Positions 1-10,597 of a DNA stretch of 64,000 bases are shown here, one piece after another. The notes under the pieces are model-generated. The model was not told where the DNA came from. It saw only the letters and a program-made list of their open reading frames with translations, and did no database searches. The stretch is from JAJEAO01 sp963667635. Lineage in GTDB: Bacteria; Acidobacteriota; Vicinamibacteria; Marinacidobacterales; Marinacidobacteraceae. Position numbers and translations under genes: made by a program. The stretch's first letter is position 1. Each line of letters starts with the position of its first letter. Location of the stretch: assembly GCA_965232015.1 (NCBI GenBank), contig OZ246946.1, forward strand, positions 2,728,001 to 2,792,000. Reading direction: 5' to 3'.

Positions 1-848
1 GCCGTGAGCGGCCCCCGCACCCGACGGGTGGCGCGCTCGGTGAAGGGGGTCAGGTGGACCGAGACCCCGTCGTTCAGCATCGCCTGGATCTCGCTTTGCT
101 CGCTCAGGCGGGCGATGAGGGCGCCCGCCTCGGCCTCGGCCTGCTCCCGGGTCACCCCATCGGCGAGGCGCGCGACGACCTGGACGAGTTCGAGGCGGAT
201 CTGGCCGGAGCTGAGGTCGGGGGGCGGCTCCTCGGCGTACGGGACATAGACCTCGGTGGTCGGGATCGGGAAACCGAAATCGGGCGGCGCGATCCCGATC
301 ACCTCGTAGGAGCGGTCGTCGAAGCGAAGCGAGCGGCCGATGATCCCGGGGTCGGCGCCGAACTCGCGCGTCCAGAACGCGTGGCCGAGGACGGCGACCG
401 CGTCGAGGCCCGGCGTTGCTTCCTCCGGTCGGAAGCCGCGCCCCAGGATCGGAGACACGCCGAGCACATCGAAGAGCGTCGCCGAGACCCGCTCGACCGA
501 GAGCGGACGCGGTTCGGTGGGGGCATCGGAGAGACCCTGGTAGGCGAACGGGAAGTCGCCGTACATCGCCATCCCGTCGAACACGGTGTTGGCGTCCCTC
601 CACTCGCGGAAGTGGTCGGTGGAAAACGCCGCCACTTCGTCCGGAGACGGCAGCCGCGGTCTCCGCTCCCAGACCTGCACCAGCCGATCGGGCTCGGCGT
701 AGGGAGGCGGCCGGAGGAGCACCCCGTACACGGCGGAGAACACGGTCGCGACCGCGGCGATCCCGAGCGCGAGCGGCAGGACGACGAGCGCGGCGAAGCC
801 GGGGCGGCGGACGAGGCGACGGGCGGCCTCTATGAGGTCGTGGATCAT
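1..848 (-). CDS. ADOP/MacB-type ABC permease, N-terminal part (runs off left edge)
   Basis: First ~282 residues of a large inner-membrane permease; the rest lies beyond the left edge. A membrane segment at about residues 18-42 is followed by LLRPPPYAEPDRLVQVWE, the hallmark junction into the MacB-type periplasmic core. Within that core, LGVSPILGRGF and VIGIAPPDFGFP are also typical. This matches the acidobacterial duplicated orphan permease family (about 800 residues, usually with no ATPase gene beside it). The chosen ATG gives the shortest N-terminus before the first helix; no convincing Shine-Dalgarno precedes it. It lies 49 bases downstream of the M24 peptidase gene on the same strand. The substrate cannot be inferred. 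Confidence 0.85.
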   Translation of the reverse strand, partial: MIHDLIEAARRLVRRPGFAALVVLPLALGIAAVATVFSAVYGVLLRPPPYAEPDRLVQVWERRPRLPSPDEVAAFSTDHFREWRDANTVFDGMAMYGDFPFAYQGLSDAPTEPRPLSVERVSATLFDVLGVSPILGRGFRPEEATPGLDAVAVLGHAFWTREFGADPGIIGRSLRFDDRSYEVIGIAPPDFGFPIPTTEVYVPYAEEPPPDLSSGQIRLELVQVVARLADGVTREQAEAEAGALIARLSEQSEIQAMLNDGVSVHLTPFTERATRRVRGPLT

Positions 849-897
849 GAAGTGCAGCCGGGAGGAGCAACCCCCGGCGGGGCGGTCGGTTCCCGCC

Positions 898-2403
898 TCA
901 CTCGGGAGGATGCCGCAGCGGGCTCGGATAGGTCTGGAGGAGGCCCGGCTCGGCCATGAGAGCCTCGATCGCCGTCATGTCCATCGGAACGAAGTCGGAC
1001 AGGTTCTCGACGCCGTCCTCGGTGATCAGGAGAACATCCTCGAGGCGGATGTAGATGCGGTCCTCGGGGACGCGGAACTGCGGCTCGATGGTGAAGACCA
1101 TGCCGGGGGTCAGCGTCCCGTCGCTATCGCCCACGTCGTGGACCGCCATGCCCACGCCGTGGCCCATGGAACCCGGACGGCCGGCGGCGCGGCGGCGGTA
1201 GGCGGCGACGAACGCTTCGGCGGCGGGACGGTAGTGGGGCTTCGTGAACGGCCAGTCCCGGACGATCCGCTCCATCTCGGTGGCCGCCTCGCCCATGATG
1301 AGCGCGACATCGCCGGGGCGGATCGCATCGAGAACGGCGCGGTAGCAGGCCAGATAGAAGCCGTAGAGGTCGCGCTGCCACTCGTTGAAACGGCCATTGA
1401 CCGGCCACATCCGGGTCACGTCACTGGTGTAGTAGCCGATGTCGGGCGCGTAGTCCATGAGGATCAGCTCGCCGTCCTCGAGCACGCTGGCTCCCCGGTG
1501 GTAGTGGGGGTACCACGCGTTCGTCCCGGTGGCGACCAGCGAGTAGTAGGCGTCCGACTGGGCGCCGTCGCGGAAGAACAGGAACTTGCCGACCGCGTCG
1601 AGCTCGTGCTCGCGGATTCCCGGCCGGGTGGAGCGCATCGCCTCCATCAGCGTGAGCCCGGAGAGCCGGGTCGCCTTCCGGATCAACGTGATCTCCCGCT
1701 CGCTCTTGGTGAGGCGCAGCCGGTCGAGCACCGGGGAGAGGTCCTCGATCCCGAGCCGCGGGAACCGGGCGCGCAGCCGGCTCACGAAGTTGGCCTCCCG
1801 CGACGGGCGTCCGTCCCACGGGTCGTTCGCGAGATCGGAGTTGCCCCGGGTGGCGAGATCCCGGCTCATCGCGGCGAGTTCGGCGGGGGCGAGCGGGGTG
1901 AACAGCGTGGGCGGCCGATTCCCCCACGCCATCCGGGCGAGGTCGTCGCTGAGCTGTTCCGCGCCGAAAACCGCGTCCACCCCGGTGAGCTGCGCCGCGA
2001 GCTCGGCGTCTTCGGCGGTGAGCAGCCGGCCTTCGGAGGCCTCGCGGCGGAGGTTCCGCGGCGGGAGGTAGAGGACCGAGCGCCGGCTTCGGCCGTCGAG
2101 GAGCAGGTAGGCGTGCGGCGTCTCGACCCCGGTCAGGTAGTAGAACGAGTTCGTCTGCCGGAACCGGACGTAGCCGAGAGGCGAAGCCGCGCCCTGGAGC
2201 ACCGCGGCGGCCCCGGGACCGATCGCGTCCAGCACCCGCATCCGCCGCGCCGCGAACTCCTCCGCGGGGAAGTCGGTGGTGAAGAGGGGTCGGTCCTGGC
2301 CAGCCGCCGTCGCTCCGGCGAGGGTGAGGAGCGCGAAGAGCGCCGCCGGGGCCGAGGGTCGCCGCGCGACCGGGACCCCGGGTCGGGTGGGAAGTTCCGT
2401 CAC
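898..2403 (-). CDS. pepP: M24B Xaa-Pro aminopeptidase, exported
   Basis: Metallopeptidase that removes an N-terminal residue before proline. The 501-residue product has an aminopeptidase-P N-terminal (creatinase-like) domain and a C-terminal pita-bread catalytic domain. Metal-ligand segments are visible in order: LILMDYAPDIGYYTSDVTR (two Asp), GHGVGMAVHD (His), FTIEPQ (Glu) and IRLEDVLLI (Glu). The GTG start at 2403 places a signal-like hydrophobic stretch (ALFALLTLAGATAAG) at the N-terminus, so the enzyme probably acts in the periplasm. The reading frame extends further upstream, but that part is arginine/glycine-rich shadow sequence overlapping the neighbouring lipoprotein gene and was excluded. 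Confidence 0.9.
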   Translation of the reverse strand: MTELPTRPGVPVARRPSAPAALFALLTLAGATAAGQDRPLFTTDFPAEEFAARRMRVLDAIGPGAAAVLQGAASPLGYVRFRQTNSFYYLTGVETPHAYLLLDGRSRRSVLYLPPRNLRREASEGRLLTAEDAELAAQLTGVDAVFGAEQLSDDLARMAWGNRPPTLFTPLAPAELAAMSRDLATRGNSDLANDPWDGRPSREANFVSRLRARFPRLGIEDLSPVLDRLRLTKSEREITLIRKATRLSGLTLMEAMRSTRPGIREHELDAVGKFLFFRDGAQSDAYYSLVATGTNAWYPHYHRGASVLEDGELILMDYAPDIGYYTSDVTRMWPVNGRFNEWQRDLYGFYLACYRAVLDAIRPGDVALIMGEAATEMERIVRDWPFTKPHYRPAAEAFVAAYRRRAAGRPGSMGHGVGMAVHDVGDSDGTLTPGMVFTIEPQFRVPEDRIYIRLEDVLLITEDGVENLSDFVPMDMTAIEALMAEPGLLQTYPSPLRHPPE

Positions 2404-2483
2404 AGAAACGGAATATACGACCCGTCGGCCGTCCGTCCCGGCGGGAGCCGGCAGGAGCCTGCGAGGCGAGCCGGTCCGACGGA

Positions 2484-3257
2484 TCAGGGCGAGTCGCTGA
2501 CCACCAGCGAGACCGCCTCGTCCTCGCCGAGGAACTCGTCGCCCTGGTGGAAGTACCACGCCCGCTTCGCCGGCAGGCGCAGGCCGCCGTTTTCGATCTC
2601 GCCGCTCAGGTGGATGTACTCGCCGTCGTTCGCCGCTTCGTCGTGGTGGAAGCGGTAGCCGATGAGACGGGCGGTTTCGGGGTGGAAGTAGAAGTACCAG
2701 GTGTCCCCGCCGACCTCGGGGTCGTAGGTGACCCGCACCCGGAGCGCCTCCTGCCCGTCGAAGGTGTCGGGCGCCGCCTCCGGATCCACGATCGTCCCGG
2801 GATCGCGCAGCTTCATGGGGAGCCCCCACACGAACAGGTAGTAGTTCCTCAGCCACCGCACCCGATCCTGGTCGAGGCCATGCTCCGCCAGCGCCTCCTC
2901 ATCCATGAGGTCGTCGCCGTCCACCGAGCGGGACCGGATCGCCTCCCCCGCCATCTCGAAGGCGAGCTCGGCGGCCCCGGTGTCACGACGAACGACCATC
3001 GTCCCGCGTCCGGGCGCCATCCGGATCGTGGCGGTGCGGGTCCCGGCGTCGGGCCGCGACTCGGCGATCTCCAGCTCGATGCTCGCGGTGTCCCACCGAC
3101 CGTCCGGATCGTGGTAGGCGATGGACCGTTCGATCAGCGCCTCCGCGGCAGGCACACCGGGCGCCTCGGGTTCCGCTTCGGGCGCCGGGCCGGCGCAGGC
3201 GCAGAGCCCGGAGAGCAGCGCCGGAAGCGCGAGACGGGAAAACGGTTCAGTGGACAT
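2484..3257 (-). CDS. DUF6503 family lipoprotein
   Basis: 257-residue exported protein of unknown function. The start is fixed by GAGGAGGAT, 6 bases upstream of the ATG. A signal peptide ends in a usable lipobox (LCAC), so it is probably a lipoprotein. Family features seen in order: AYHDPDGRWDT near residue 50, NYYLFVWGLPMKLRDPGT in the middle, then YDPEVGGDTWYFYFHPET and DGEYIHLSGEI. These match DUF6503 proteins, which are best known from Bacteroidota. It lies upstream of the M24 peptidase gene on the same strand (80-base gap), so co-transcription is plausible. No catalytic residues are evident. Confidence 0.8.
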   Translation of the reverse strand: MSTEPFSRLALPALLSGLCACAGPAPEAEPEAPGVPAAEALIERSIAYHDPDGRWDTASIELEIAESRPDAGTRTATIRMAPGRGTMVVRRDTGAAELAFEMAGEAIRSRSVDGDDLMDEEALAEHGLDQDRVRWLRNYYLFVWGLPMKLRDPGTIVDPEAAPDTFDGQEALRVRVTYDPEVGGDTWYFYFHPETARLIGYRFHHDEAANDGEYIHLSGEIENGGLRLPAKRAWYFHQGDEFLGEDEAVSLVVSDSP

Positions 3258-3359
3258 CGGCGATCCTCCTCGCAGGACGGGGTTCGGAACCCCGCGTGGC
3301 CTCGGACCGGGCATCGGATTGACGTGGTCTCCCCGGGCGCGGCGTGGGCTTGCCGGAGG

Positions 3360-4889
<1,530 letters not shown>

Positions 4890-4911
4890 GGCGGCCGGGA
4901 TTATGGAGGCT

Positions 4912-5100
4912 GCCGGGCCCCCACCGGGAGAACTGGCGCCGAACTGCCGGCGCGCCGGCAAGAGACTGGAGTCCGGCGCCAGTTCTCCCGGTGGGGGCCC
5001 GGCAAGGGACTGGAGTCCAGCGCGCCGGCAGGGAGCGCCGGCGTTGCGCCTGCACCGGTCGGGTCCGTCTCTCGGTGCCGGTCTGGAGACCGGCGCTCCA
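4912..5100. repeat. Palindromic repeat cluster with a 29-bp perfect inverted repeat
   Basis: Non-coding spacer between the aldehyde dehydrogenase start and the CRTAC1 stop. Positions 4912-4940 and 4975-5003 are perfect reverse complements (29 bp) around a 34-base loop that itself holds TGCCGGCGCGCCGGCA. One copy of the dispersed repeat (CCGGTCTGGAGACCGG followed by CGCTCCA) sits at 5077-5100, with two partial variants at about 4964 and 5008. The same repeat recurs at 37340, 38878, 38921, 38946 and 49919. Confidence 0.85.
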
Positions 5101-5108
5101 TGGGGGCG

Positions 5109-7262
5109 CTACCGCAGGATCCGGTAGCCGGCTTCGTCCTCCTGGATCACGATGCGCTGGTCAGCGGGCACGTTGCGCAGGACACGGTTCGCCCCGCCCG
5201 GCCAGCGAATGCGAATCTCGGCGGCGCTCTCGTGGGGGCCCAGACCGAACTCGAGGATGGGACTCGGCGTGATCCCGAAACCGCCTCCGATCGTGACCTC
5301 CTGGACCTGGATCGGGGCGTCCTCCCCGTCTCCGGCGCGAACGACGACCTGCGCTCCCACCGCGTCGGGGTGGAGGGTGGTTGCCCGCAGGAGGATGTGC
5401 AGCCAGTGGTTCGGCGACTCCCGCTGCGATGCCGGGTTCCGGTAGAGCGCGCTGCGTTGGCGGTCTCCCGGAAAGGCGCCGCCCACCGGGACGAAGAGAT
5501 CCAGATCCCCATCGTGGTCGTAGTCCGCGAACGCGGCCCCATGTCCCTTGCCGAGGTCGTCCACCCCGGCGGAGGCGCTCACATCGGCGAAGGTCCCGTC
5601 GCCGAGATTTCGGAAGAGGCGATCCGGTTCGAGCCGCTCCATCGGGGGCGCCCCTGCCCCGATGAATAGGTCCAGCCAGCCGTCGTTGTCGTAGTCCCCG
5701 AACGCCGCCGCCATCGCGCCCAGATTCCAGGAGAGACCCGCCGCTTCGGTGACATCGGAAAAGGTCCCGTCGCGGTCGTTGTGGTAGAGCGCGAGCAGGC
5801 TCCCCTCGTGGACCGCCCGACCTTCGATCTGGCTGCGCAGCGCCGTTTCCATGTCCGGGGTGAAGCCGACGACGAAGATGTCGAGCCAGCCGTCGTTGTC
5901 GTAGTCGAAGAAAAAGCCCACGAAGGCCTCGTGGGGCGCCTCGATCCCGGCGGCGCTGGTCACTTCCTCGAACCGGATGCCCTCCCGGTTGCGGTAGAGC
6001 GCGGGGCCGCCGAAGAAGTTCAGGACGAGCAGATCGGGCCACCCATCCCGGTCGTAGTCGCCGAACGCCGAACCCACCGACCGGCCGTGGTCGGCCACCC
6101 CGAACGCCTCGCCGCGCTCCACGAAGCGACCCCCGGGCGACCCGAGGAACAGCTCGTTGGGCGAACCGCCCGGGGTCGCCACCCCGTTCGCCACGTAGAG
6201 ATCCAGCCAGCCGTCGAGGTTCACATCGCTGACCGCGGCGGTGAAGGCGTCTCGCGGGCTCGCGACCCCGGCGGCCGCCGCCACGTCCTCGAACCGGCCG
6301 CCATCGTTGCGGAACAGGCTGTTGACGTCCCGCCCGTCCCAGCCGTCGCGGGTCACGTGGAGGTCCGGATCCCCGTCCCGGTCGTAGTCGAAGAACACCG
6401 CTGACCAGCCACCGCGGGGGTCGAGGAGTCCCGCCTCGGCGGCCGCCGACTCGAAGACTGGCTCGCCGTCCTCCAAGAGCCGGTTCCGGTAGAGCGCGTG
6501 AGGATCGCGGATACCCAGGGCGACCAGATCCAGATCGCCATCGTCGTCCACGTCCGCCCAGCCGCTGCCCCGGCCGCGGGACCAGCGCTCGATGCCCGAT
6601 TCCATCGAGACATCCTCGAAGCGCACCGGGGACGGGGCGCTCTGGTCCGGAACGTCCAGGCGGTATCGGTCCGGAAGCGCCTCCACATCGTCCCCGGCTC
6701 GTTCGGTGGCGATCCGCAGCATCCAGCGCGGTTCGAGGAGTTCGGGCTCCAGATCCACCGCGCGACGGAGCGCGGCCGCCGCCGGACCCGGGGCGCCAAG
6801 GCGGAGAAGCGCCGTTCCGAGCGCCCTGAGCGTCGCCGGGCTGTCCGGCTCGCGCGCCAGAACATCCTCGAAGTCCGCGCTGGCCGCCGCGAACTCCCCG
6901 AGACGCAGCCGCACGATGCCCCGCCAGTGATGTCGCCGCGGATTCGAATCGTCCAGCGCGATCGCCCGCGACAGGTGATGGTCGGCGAGGCGAAGGCTGG
7001 TGTAGCCGCGCTGGAGATACGCGAGACCGGCATAGAAGTGAGCGCCGTCGTGTCCCGGGTCGAGCGCAACGGCGTGGAGGAAGAACTCGGTGGCTCGGTC
7101 CTGATCGCGCCGGGCCACCCGGTCCAGTCCCTGCCGGAACGCCTCCTCCGCTCCGTGCTCCCGCGGACCCGGATCGCCCGGAGGCGCCTGCGCCGCGGCC
7201 ACCCCGCCCAGAATCCCGACTCCAACCAGCAGCCCGCTCAACATCGGTCCAAGCCCGGACAC
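5109..7262 (-). CDS. CRTAC1 family protein: TPR + FG-GAP repeats + ASPIC/UnbV
   Basis: 717-residue exported protein. A signal peptide occupies about residues 1-26. TPR-like helices follow at about 35-190, then a beta-propeller region (about 220-630) with seven calcium-loop motifs such as DVDDDGDLDL, DYDRDGDPDL, DVNLDGWLDL and DYDNDGWLDI. The ASPIC/UnbV domain closes the protein (IQVQEVTIGGGFG, IRIRWPGGANRV). Such proteins are very common beside Oar-like TonB receptors in Acidobacteriota, and this gene follows one by 54 bases. Its role is probably surface or periplasmic binding, perhaps of carbohydrate; the ligand is unknown. A GC-rich hairpin sits in the gap and may separate its expression from the receptor's. 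Confidence 0.9.
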   Translation of the reverse strand: MSGLGPMLSGLLVGVGILGGVAAAQAPPGDPGPREHGAEEAFRQGLDRVARRDQDRATEFFLHAVALDPGHDGAHFYAGLAYLQRGYTSLRLADHHLSRAIALDDSNPRRHHWRGIVRLRLGEFAAASADFEDVLAREPDSPATLRALGTALLRLGAPGPAAAALRRAVDLEPELLEPRWMLRIATERAGDDVEALPDRYRLDVPDQSAPSPVRFEDVSMESGIERWSRGRGSGWADVDDDGDLDLVALGIRDPHALYRNRLLEDGEPVFESAAAEAGLLDPRGGWSAVFFDYDRDGDPDLHVTRDGWDGRDVNSLFRNDGGRFEDVAAAAGVASPRDAFTAAVSDVNLDGWLDLYVANGVATPGGSPNELFLGSPGGRFVERGEAFGVADHGRSVGSAFGDYDRDGWPDLLVLNFFGGPALYRNREGIRFEEVTSAAGIEAPHEAFVGFFFDYDNDGWLDIFVVGFTPDMETALRSQIEGRAVHEGSLLALYHNDRDGTFSDVTEAAGLSWNLGAMAAAFGDYDNDGWLDLFIGAGAPPMERLEPDRLFRNLGDGTFADVSASAGVDDLGKGHGAAFADYDHDGDLDLFVPVGGAFPGDRQRSALYRNPASQRESPNHWLHILLRATTLHPDAVGAQVVVRAGDGEDAPIQVQEVTIGGGFGITPSPILEFGLGPHESAAEIRIRWPGGANRVLRNVPADQRIVIQEDEAGYRILR

Positions 7263-7268
7263 GCCGAG

Positions 7269-7296
7269 GGGGCGGGGGCCGCCCGGCCCCCGCCCC
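7269..7296 (-). terminator. 12-bp GC hairpin between receptor and CRTAC1 genes
   Basis: GGGGCGGGGGCC at 7269-7280 pairs perfectly with 7285-7296 around a four-base loop. It lies after the TonB-receptor stop and before the CRTAC1 start on the minus-strand transcript. There is no U-tract, so it is either a partial terminator/attenuator or an RNA-stability element rather than a full intrinsic terminator. Confidence 0.55.
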
Positions 7297-7316
7297 GATT
7301 CCGGATCAGGACGCGA

Positions 7317-10142
7317 TCAGTAGGTGAACTTGAATCCGACCATCATCCGGCGCGGATCCACCCAGCGCTCACCGACACCGAAGGTCGTGGCCCCGAACGA
7401 CTGGGACGCAACGTCTTCAGGAGACGTGGAGTTCATGACGTTGAGCCCATCCACGAACACCTCCAGACGACTGCTCGAGTCTCCGAGATAGAGCGACTTC
7501 GAGAGGCGCAAATCCAGCAGGTTCTGGTTGTCGAGCCGCTGGGATCCCGGGCTCTCCAGATAGATGTCCCTTCCGCCCTGTGGGAGCACGTCCCGGTCCA
7601 CTCGTTCGCTCGCCGCCCACGGCTTTCCGTTGAAGAAAGCGTAGTTCCAACCGAGCAGCACGTCCCACGGAAGGACGACGGTCCCGGTGATCCGGAACGT
7701 ATGGGTGCGGTCGTTCAGCAGGTAGCCGGTCGCGTTGATGAACTGGTTCGGATCTCTCGCGAGCGAGCTGCCATAAACCCGGGTGGTCTGGCTCGACCCG
7801 GCTCCGAAGCCGCTCGAGGGCAGGAGGCCCCAAGCCTTGCTCCACACGTAGGAGATCTGCGCCTGCCAGTTGTTGGACATCCGCTTGTCCACCGTGAACA
7901 CGTAGCCGTTGTAGTCCATGAACATGGGGTCACAACGGAAGGAAATACCGTCGCAGTCCACGTTGTCGAGACGATAGAAGCGGCTGTCAGCATCCGAAGT
8001 GATCGGATACACGTCGATCGTCTGGCCGTTCGAGAAGGTGTGGGGGACGGTGGCGTAGGTCGCGTTGTCCACATTCCACCCGAGCAGATCGTTCTGGTCC
8101 TTGCGGACGTAGGTGAAGCCGAAGGCCAAATTGCTCGTCAGCTCCCGGTCGAACCCGATCGACATCTGGTCGGTGTAGGGCGCCCGCGAGTTCGAGTCGT
8201 AGCCGAAGTCGGTGCTCGCCTCGTACTTCGGTCCCTCAATGTCGTAACGCTCGGTGTCGGGGTTCCAGTAGAACTCCTGCGAGCTCGCCTGACCGGGATG
8301 GATGCCGCTCAGCTCGCCGGTGATGGCGGTGCGGAAGAACCTCCCCCAGTTCCCGCGAATCAGAGTGCGCCCGGCATCATCGAGTCGAACATTGAAGCCC
8401 AGCCTTGGACCGAAGTTGGTCCAACTGAACTGCTCTCCAGCCCCAGCTACGGTGCCCAACTCGTCGAACGTCAAAGCCACGAGATCATTCACCAGGAGGT
8501 CGTCCACGTCCTGGCTTATGCCTCGCACCGAATCCATCCGAACTCCCGCCGAAACCGTCACGCGGTTGCCGACGGTGATCACGTCCTCCACAAAGGCAGC
8601 CGTCTCCTTGAACTGGCCACCGATGTTATAGGTCGTTCCGGTAATGATCCCGTAGGGGCTGCCGTCCCCGTTGACGTAGTAGTACACGCCACCAGGGTAG
8701 TTCGGCCCGGGGACGTACCCGCCGTGCGAGCTGTGGCTGCCGTCCACGTACTGCACGCCGAACTTGAAGTCGTGGTCGGCTCCCAGCCAGTCGTTGGCGA
8801 AGTGGCTGACCTTGGCCTTCACTTCCGTTCGGGACTGCTTGAAAATGTCATACCAAGGATAGCCACCGGTCCGACTTCCGTCCTCGATGTTTGCCGTTCC
8901 TGGCACGCCCGGGTTGTTCGACTCGCTGAGGTCACGCGGTGAGTAGAAGCCGGAGACGCCCGCCTCGACAAAGGTGTTCGGACTGACGACGTAGGTGAAC
9001 CGACCGAAGGCGACCGAGGGGTTGTGACCCGAAAAGGTCGCGATCGTCGAGAAGGGTCGCGCGAACGAAGGCGTTGATGGAATCACCCAGTAGTCGTCAT
9101 GGTAGGTGTGCATGAACTTGAGGTTCTGGGTCAGGTCGGCGGTCAGCTTCCAGAAGATTCGGTGGGCACCGAACTTCCGTGGGAACTGCGGGTCGTTCCC
9201 GGGCTGCGTATCCCAGTCCTGCTGGTACTGGTAGTTCGCATAGAGCCAGGCTCGGTCCCGGATGATCGGTCCGCCGCCGTGGATGTTGTAGTCGTCGTAG
9301 CGGTCCCGGTTGTAGCCCCAGCCGTTCGGGTCTTCCTCGCCGTCCGCGTTCAGCTTGATCGGCTGCGTGGTCAGCGCCTGCCACTGCTTGTAGCCTGCCC
9401 CGGTCGCCGTGAAATCGTTGGTCCCCTGCTTGGTCACCACGTTGAAGACGGCGCCGGCGGCGCTCCCGTGCTCGGCGGAGGCGCCGAGCGAAACGATCTC
9501 CATTTCCTCGATCAGGTCCGTCGCCGGCCAGGGCCATGCCGCCCCCGAAACCGGAGCGGTGAAGTCCACGCCGTCCATCAGGTACTTGTTCTCATCCACC
9601 CCGGAGCCGAACGCGGAAACCCGGCTGCTCGTGCCGCTCGTCGGGTTCGTCGCCGACATCCCCGGGGCGTTCTTGGTGAAGTCGAAGAAGCTGAACCGGC
9701 GGAGCGGGGTGTTCTCCATGTACTCGCTCGAGTAGTTGGTGGAGACGCCGGAACGCCGGGTGTCCACCACCGGCGTCTCCCCGGTGACGGTCACGGTCTC
9801 CGCCACAGTCGCCAGGGCGAGCCCGACGTTTCGCTCCGTGGTTCCACCGACCCGAACCTCGAGGCCTTCCTCGATGTAGGTGCCGAAACCCGAAAGCTCC
9901 ACCGTGAGGTTGTAGTCGCCCGGGGGCAGGTTCGGGAACCGGTAGCCGCCGGAGGCGTCGGTCACCGCGCTCTGGGGCCCACCGGGGAGGGCCGGGGAGG
10001 TGATCGTCACACTCGTGCCCGGGAGCACACCCCCGGAGTTGTCGGTGACGTTCCCGAGGATCGTCCCGGTGATCTGGCCCACAGCCCCCCCGGCCACGAG
10101 GCCGAGAGCCGCCGTCAGGGCGATGATCCGATGAGTCCGCAT
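7317..10142 (-). CDS. Oar-like TonB-dependent receptor with carboxypeptidase-regulatory domain
   Basis: 941-residue outer-membrane receptor. In order: signal peptide (about 1-22); a CarboxypepD_reg-like Ig domain (about 23-110, GYRFPNLPPGDYNLTVELSG); a plug (about 115-235, with YLMDGVDFTAPVSG and AGAVFNVVTKQGTNDF); and a long beta-barrel ending in aromatic FKFTY. This architecture belongs to the Oar/acidobacterial TonB receptors, which take up large ligands. An AAGGAG Shine-Dalgarno 10 bases before the ATG supports the start. It heads the transcription unit with the CRTAC1 gene, a SusCD-like pairing in arrangement only; no SusD homologue is present. Confidence 0.92.
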   Translation of the reverse strand: MRTHRIIALTAALGLVAGGAVGQITGTILGNVTDNSGGVLPGTSVTITSPALPGGPQSAVTDASGGYRFPNLPPGDYNLTVELSGFGTYIEEGLEVRVGGTTERNVGLALATVAETVTVTGETPVVDTRRSGVSTNYSSEYMENTPLRRFSFFDFTKNAPGMSATNPTSGTSSRVSAFGSGVDENKYLMDGVDFTAPVSGAAWPWPATDLIEEMEIVSLGASAEHGSAAGAVFNVVTKQGTNDFTATGAGYKQWQALTTQPIKLNADGEEDPNGWGYNRDRYDDYNIHGGGPIIRDRAWLYANYQYQQDWDTQPGNDPQFPRKFGAHRIFWKLTADLTQNLKFMHTYHDDYWVIPSTPSFARPFSTIATFSGHNPSVAFGRFTYVVSPNTFVEAGVSGFYSPRDLSESNNPGVPGTANIEDGSRTGGYPWYDIFKQSRTEVKAKVSHFANDWLGADHDFKFGVQYVDGSHSSHGGYVPGPNYPGGVYYYVNGDGSPYGIITGTTYNIGGQFKETAAFVEDVITVGNRVTVSAGVRMDSVRGISQDVDDLLVNDLVALTFDELGTVAGAGEQFSWTNFGPRLGFNVRLDDAGRTLIRGNWGRFFRTAITGELSGIHPGQASSQEFYWNPDTERYDIEGPKYEASTDFGYDSNSRAPYTDQMSIGFDRELTSNLAFGFTYVRKDQNDLLGWNVDNATYATVPHTFSNGQTIDVYPITSDADSRFYRLDNVDCDGISFRCDPMFMDYNGYVFTVDKRMSNNWQAQISYVWSKAWGLLPSSGFGAGSSQTTRVYGSSLARDPNQFINATGYLLNDRTHTFRITGTVVLPWDVLLGWNYAFFNGKPWAASERVDRDVLPQGGRDIYLESPGSQRLDNQNLLDLRLSKSLYLGDSSSRLEVFVDGLNVMNSTSPEDVASQSFGATTFGVGERWVDPRRMMVGFKFTY

Positions 10143-10336
10143 GGGTTCAATGCTCCTTCTGCCGTGCCGGGCGCCAACGTCGGCACCAAACGGCTGTGCC
10201 GTTTTATCAGAGTGGGGGCACGAGGTTCAACAGGCCTCGCGCGCCGGGGCGCAGCCCATTGGCAGCGCCCGACTGCGGGGACAACCGCGTCCCGGCCCCC
10301 TTGGACTGAGCGCTCCCCATGATGTCAGTTCTTCGC

Positions 10337-10353
10337 TATCATGATGGCATGAT
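10337..10353 (+). promoter_or_regulatory. Candidate VapB promoter/operator
   Basis: TATCAT (10337-10342) fits a -10 element, and ATCAT..ATGAT (10338-10342 / 10349-10353) is a short palindrome overlapping the antitoxin ATG. The spacing would start transcription at or next to the ATG, giving a leaderless or near-leaderless autoregulated message. No clear -35 element was identified. Confidence 0.3.
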
Positions 10354-10597
10354 TCGCATGCAGATCCAGTTCACTGAGGATCAGGCTCAGGCCCTGCGCG
10401 AGGTCGCGCGGGATGAGGGGTGCTCGATCGCCGCCGTCGTCCGGAAGGCGGTCAGCCGCAGCCTGGCGACCCCACGGGATACCGACCGGACCGAGCGGAT
10501 CCGGCGAGCCCGCGCCTCCATGGGCAGGTTCCGGTCGGGACTCACGGACCTGGCCGAGAATCACGACCGCTATCTCGAAGAGGACTTTGGCTCGTGA
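10349..10597 (+). CDS. VapB-like ribbon-helix-helix antitoxin
   Basis: 82-residue antitoxin of a type II module. The N-terminal strand and helices (MQIQFTEDQAQALREVA, then AAVVRKAVSRSL) form a CopG/Arc ribbon-helix-helix DNA-binding fold. The C-terminal acidic tail (NHDRYLEEDFGS) would wrap the toxin. It overlaps the PIN toxin gene by four bases (GTGA), the usual translational coupling. Expected to repress its own promoter, and a small palindrome overlaps its start. A second in-frame ATG nine bases downstream is also possible. Confidence 0.85.
   Translation: MIRMQIQFTEDQAQALREVARDEGCSIAAVVRKAVSRSLATPRDTDRTERIRRARASMGRFRSGLTDLAENHDRYLEEDFGS

Noticed and set aside
2404..2856. N-terminal extension of the M24 peptidase to 2856
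   Set aside because: The extra residues are Arg/Gly-rich, overlap the DUF6503 gene and precede a normal signal peptide that begins at GTG 2403.
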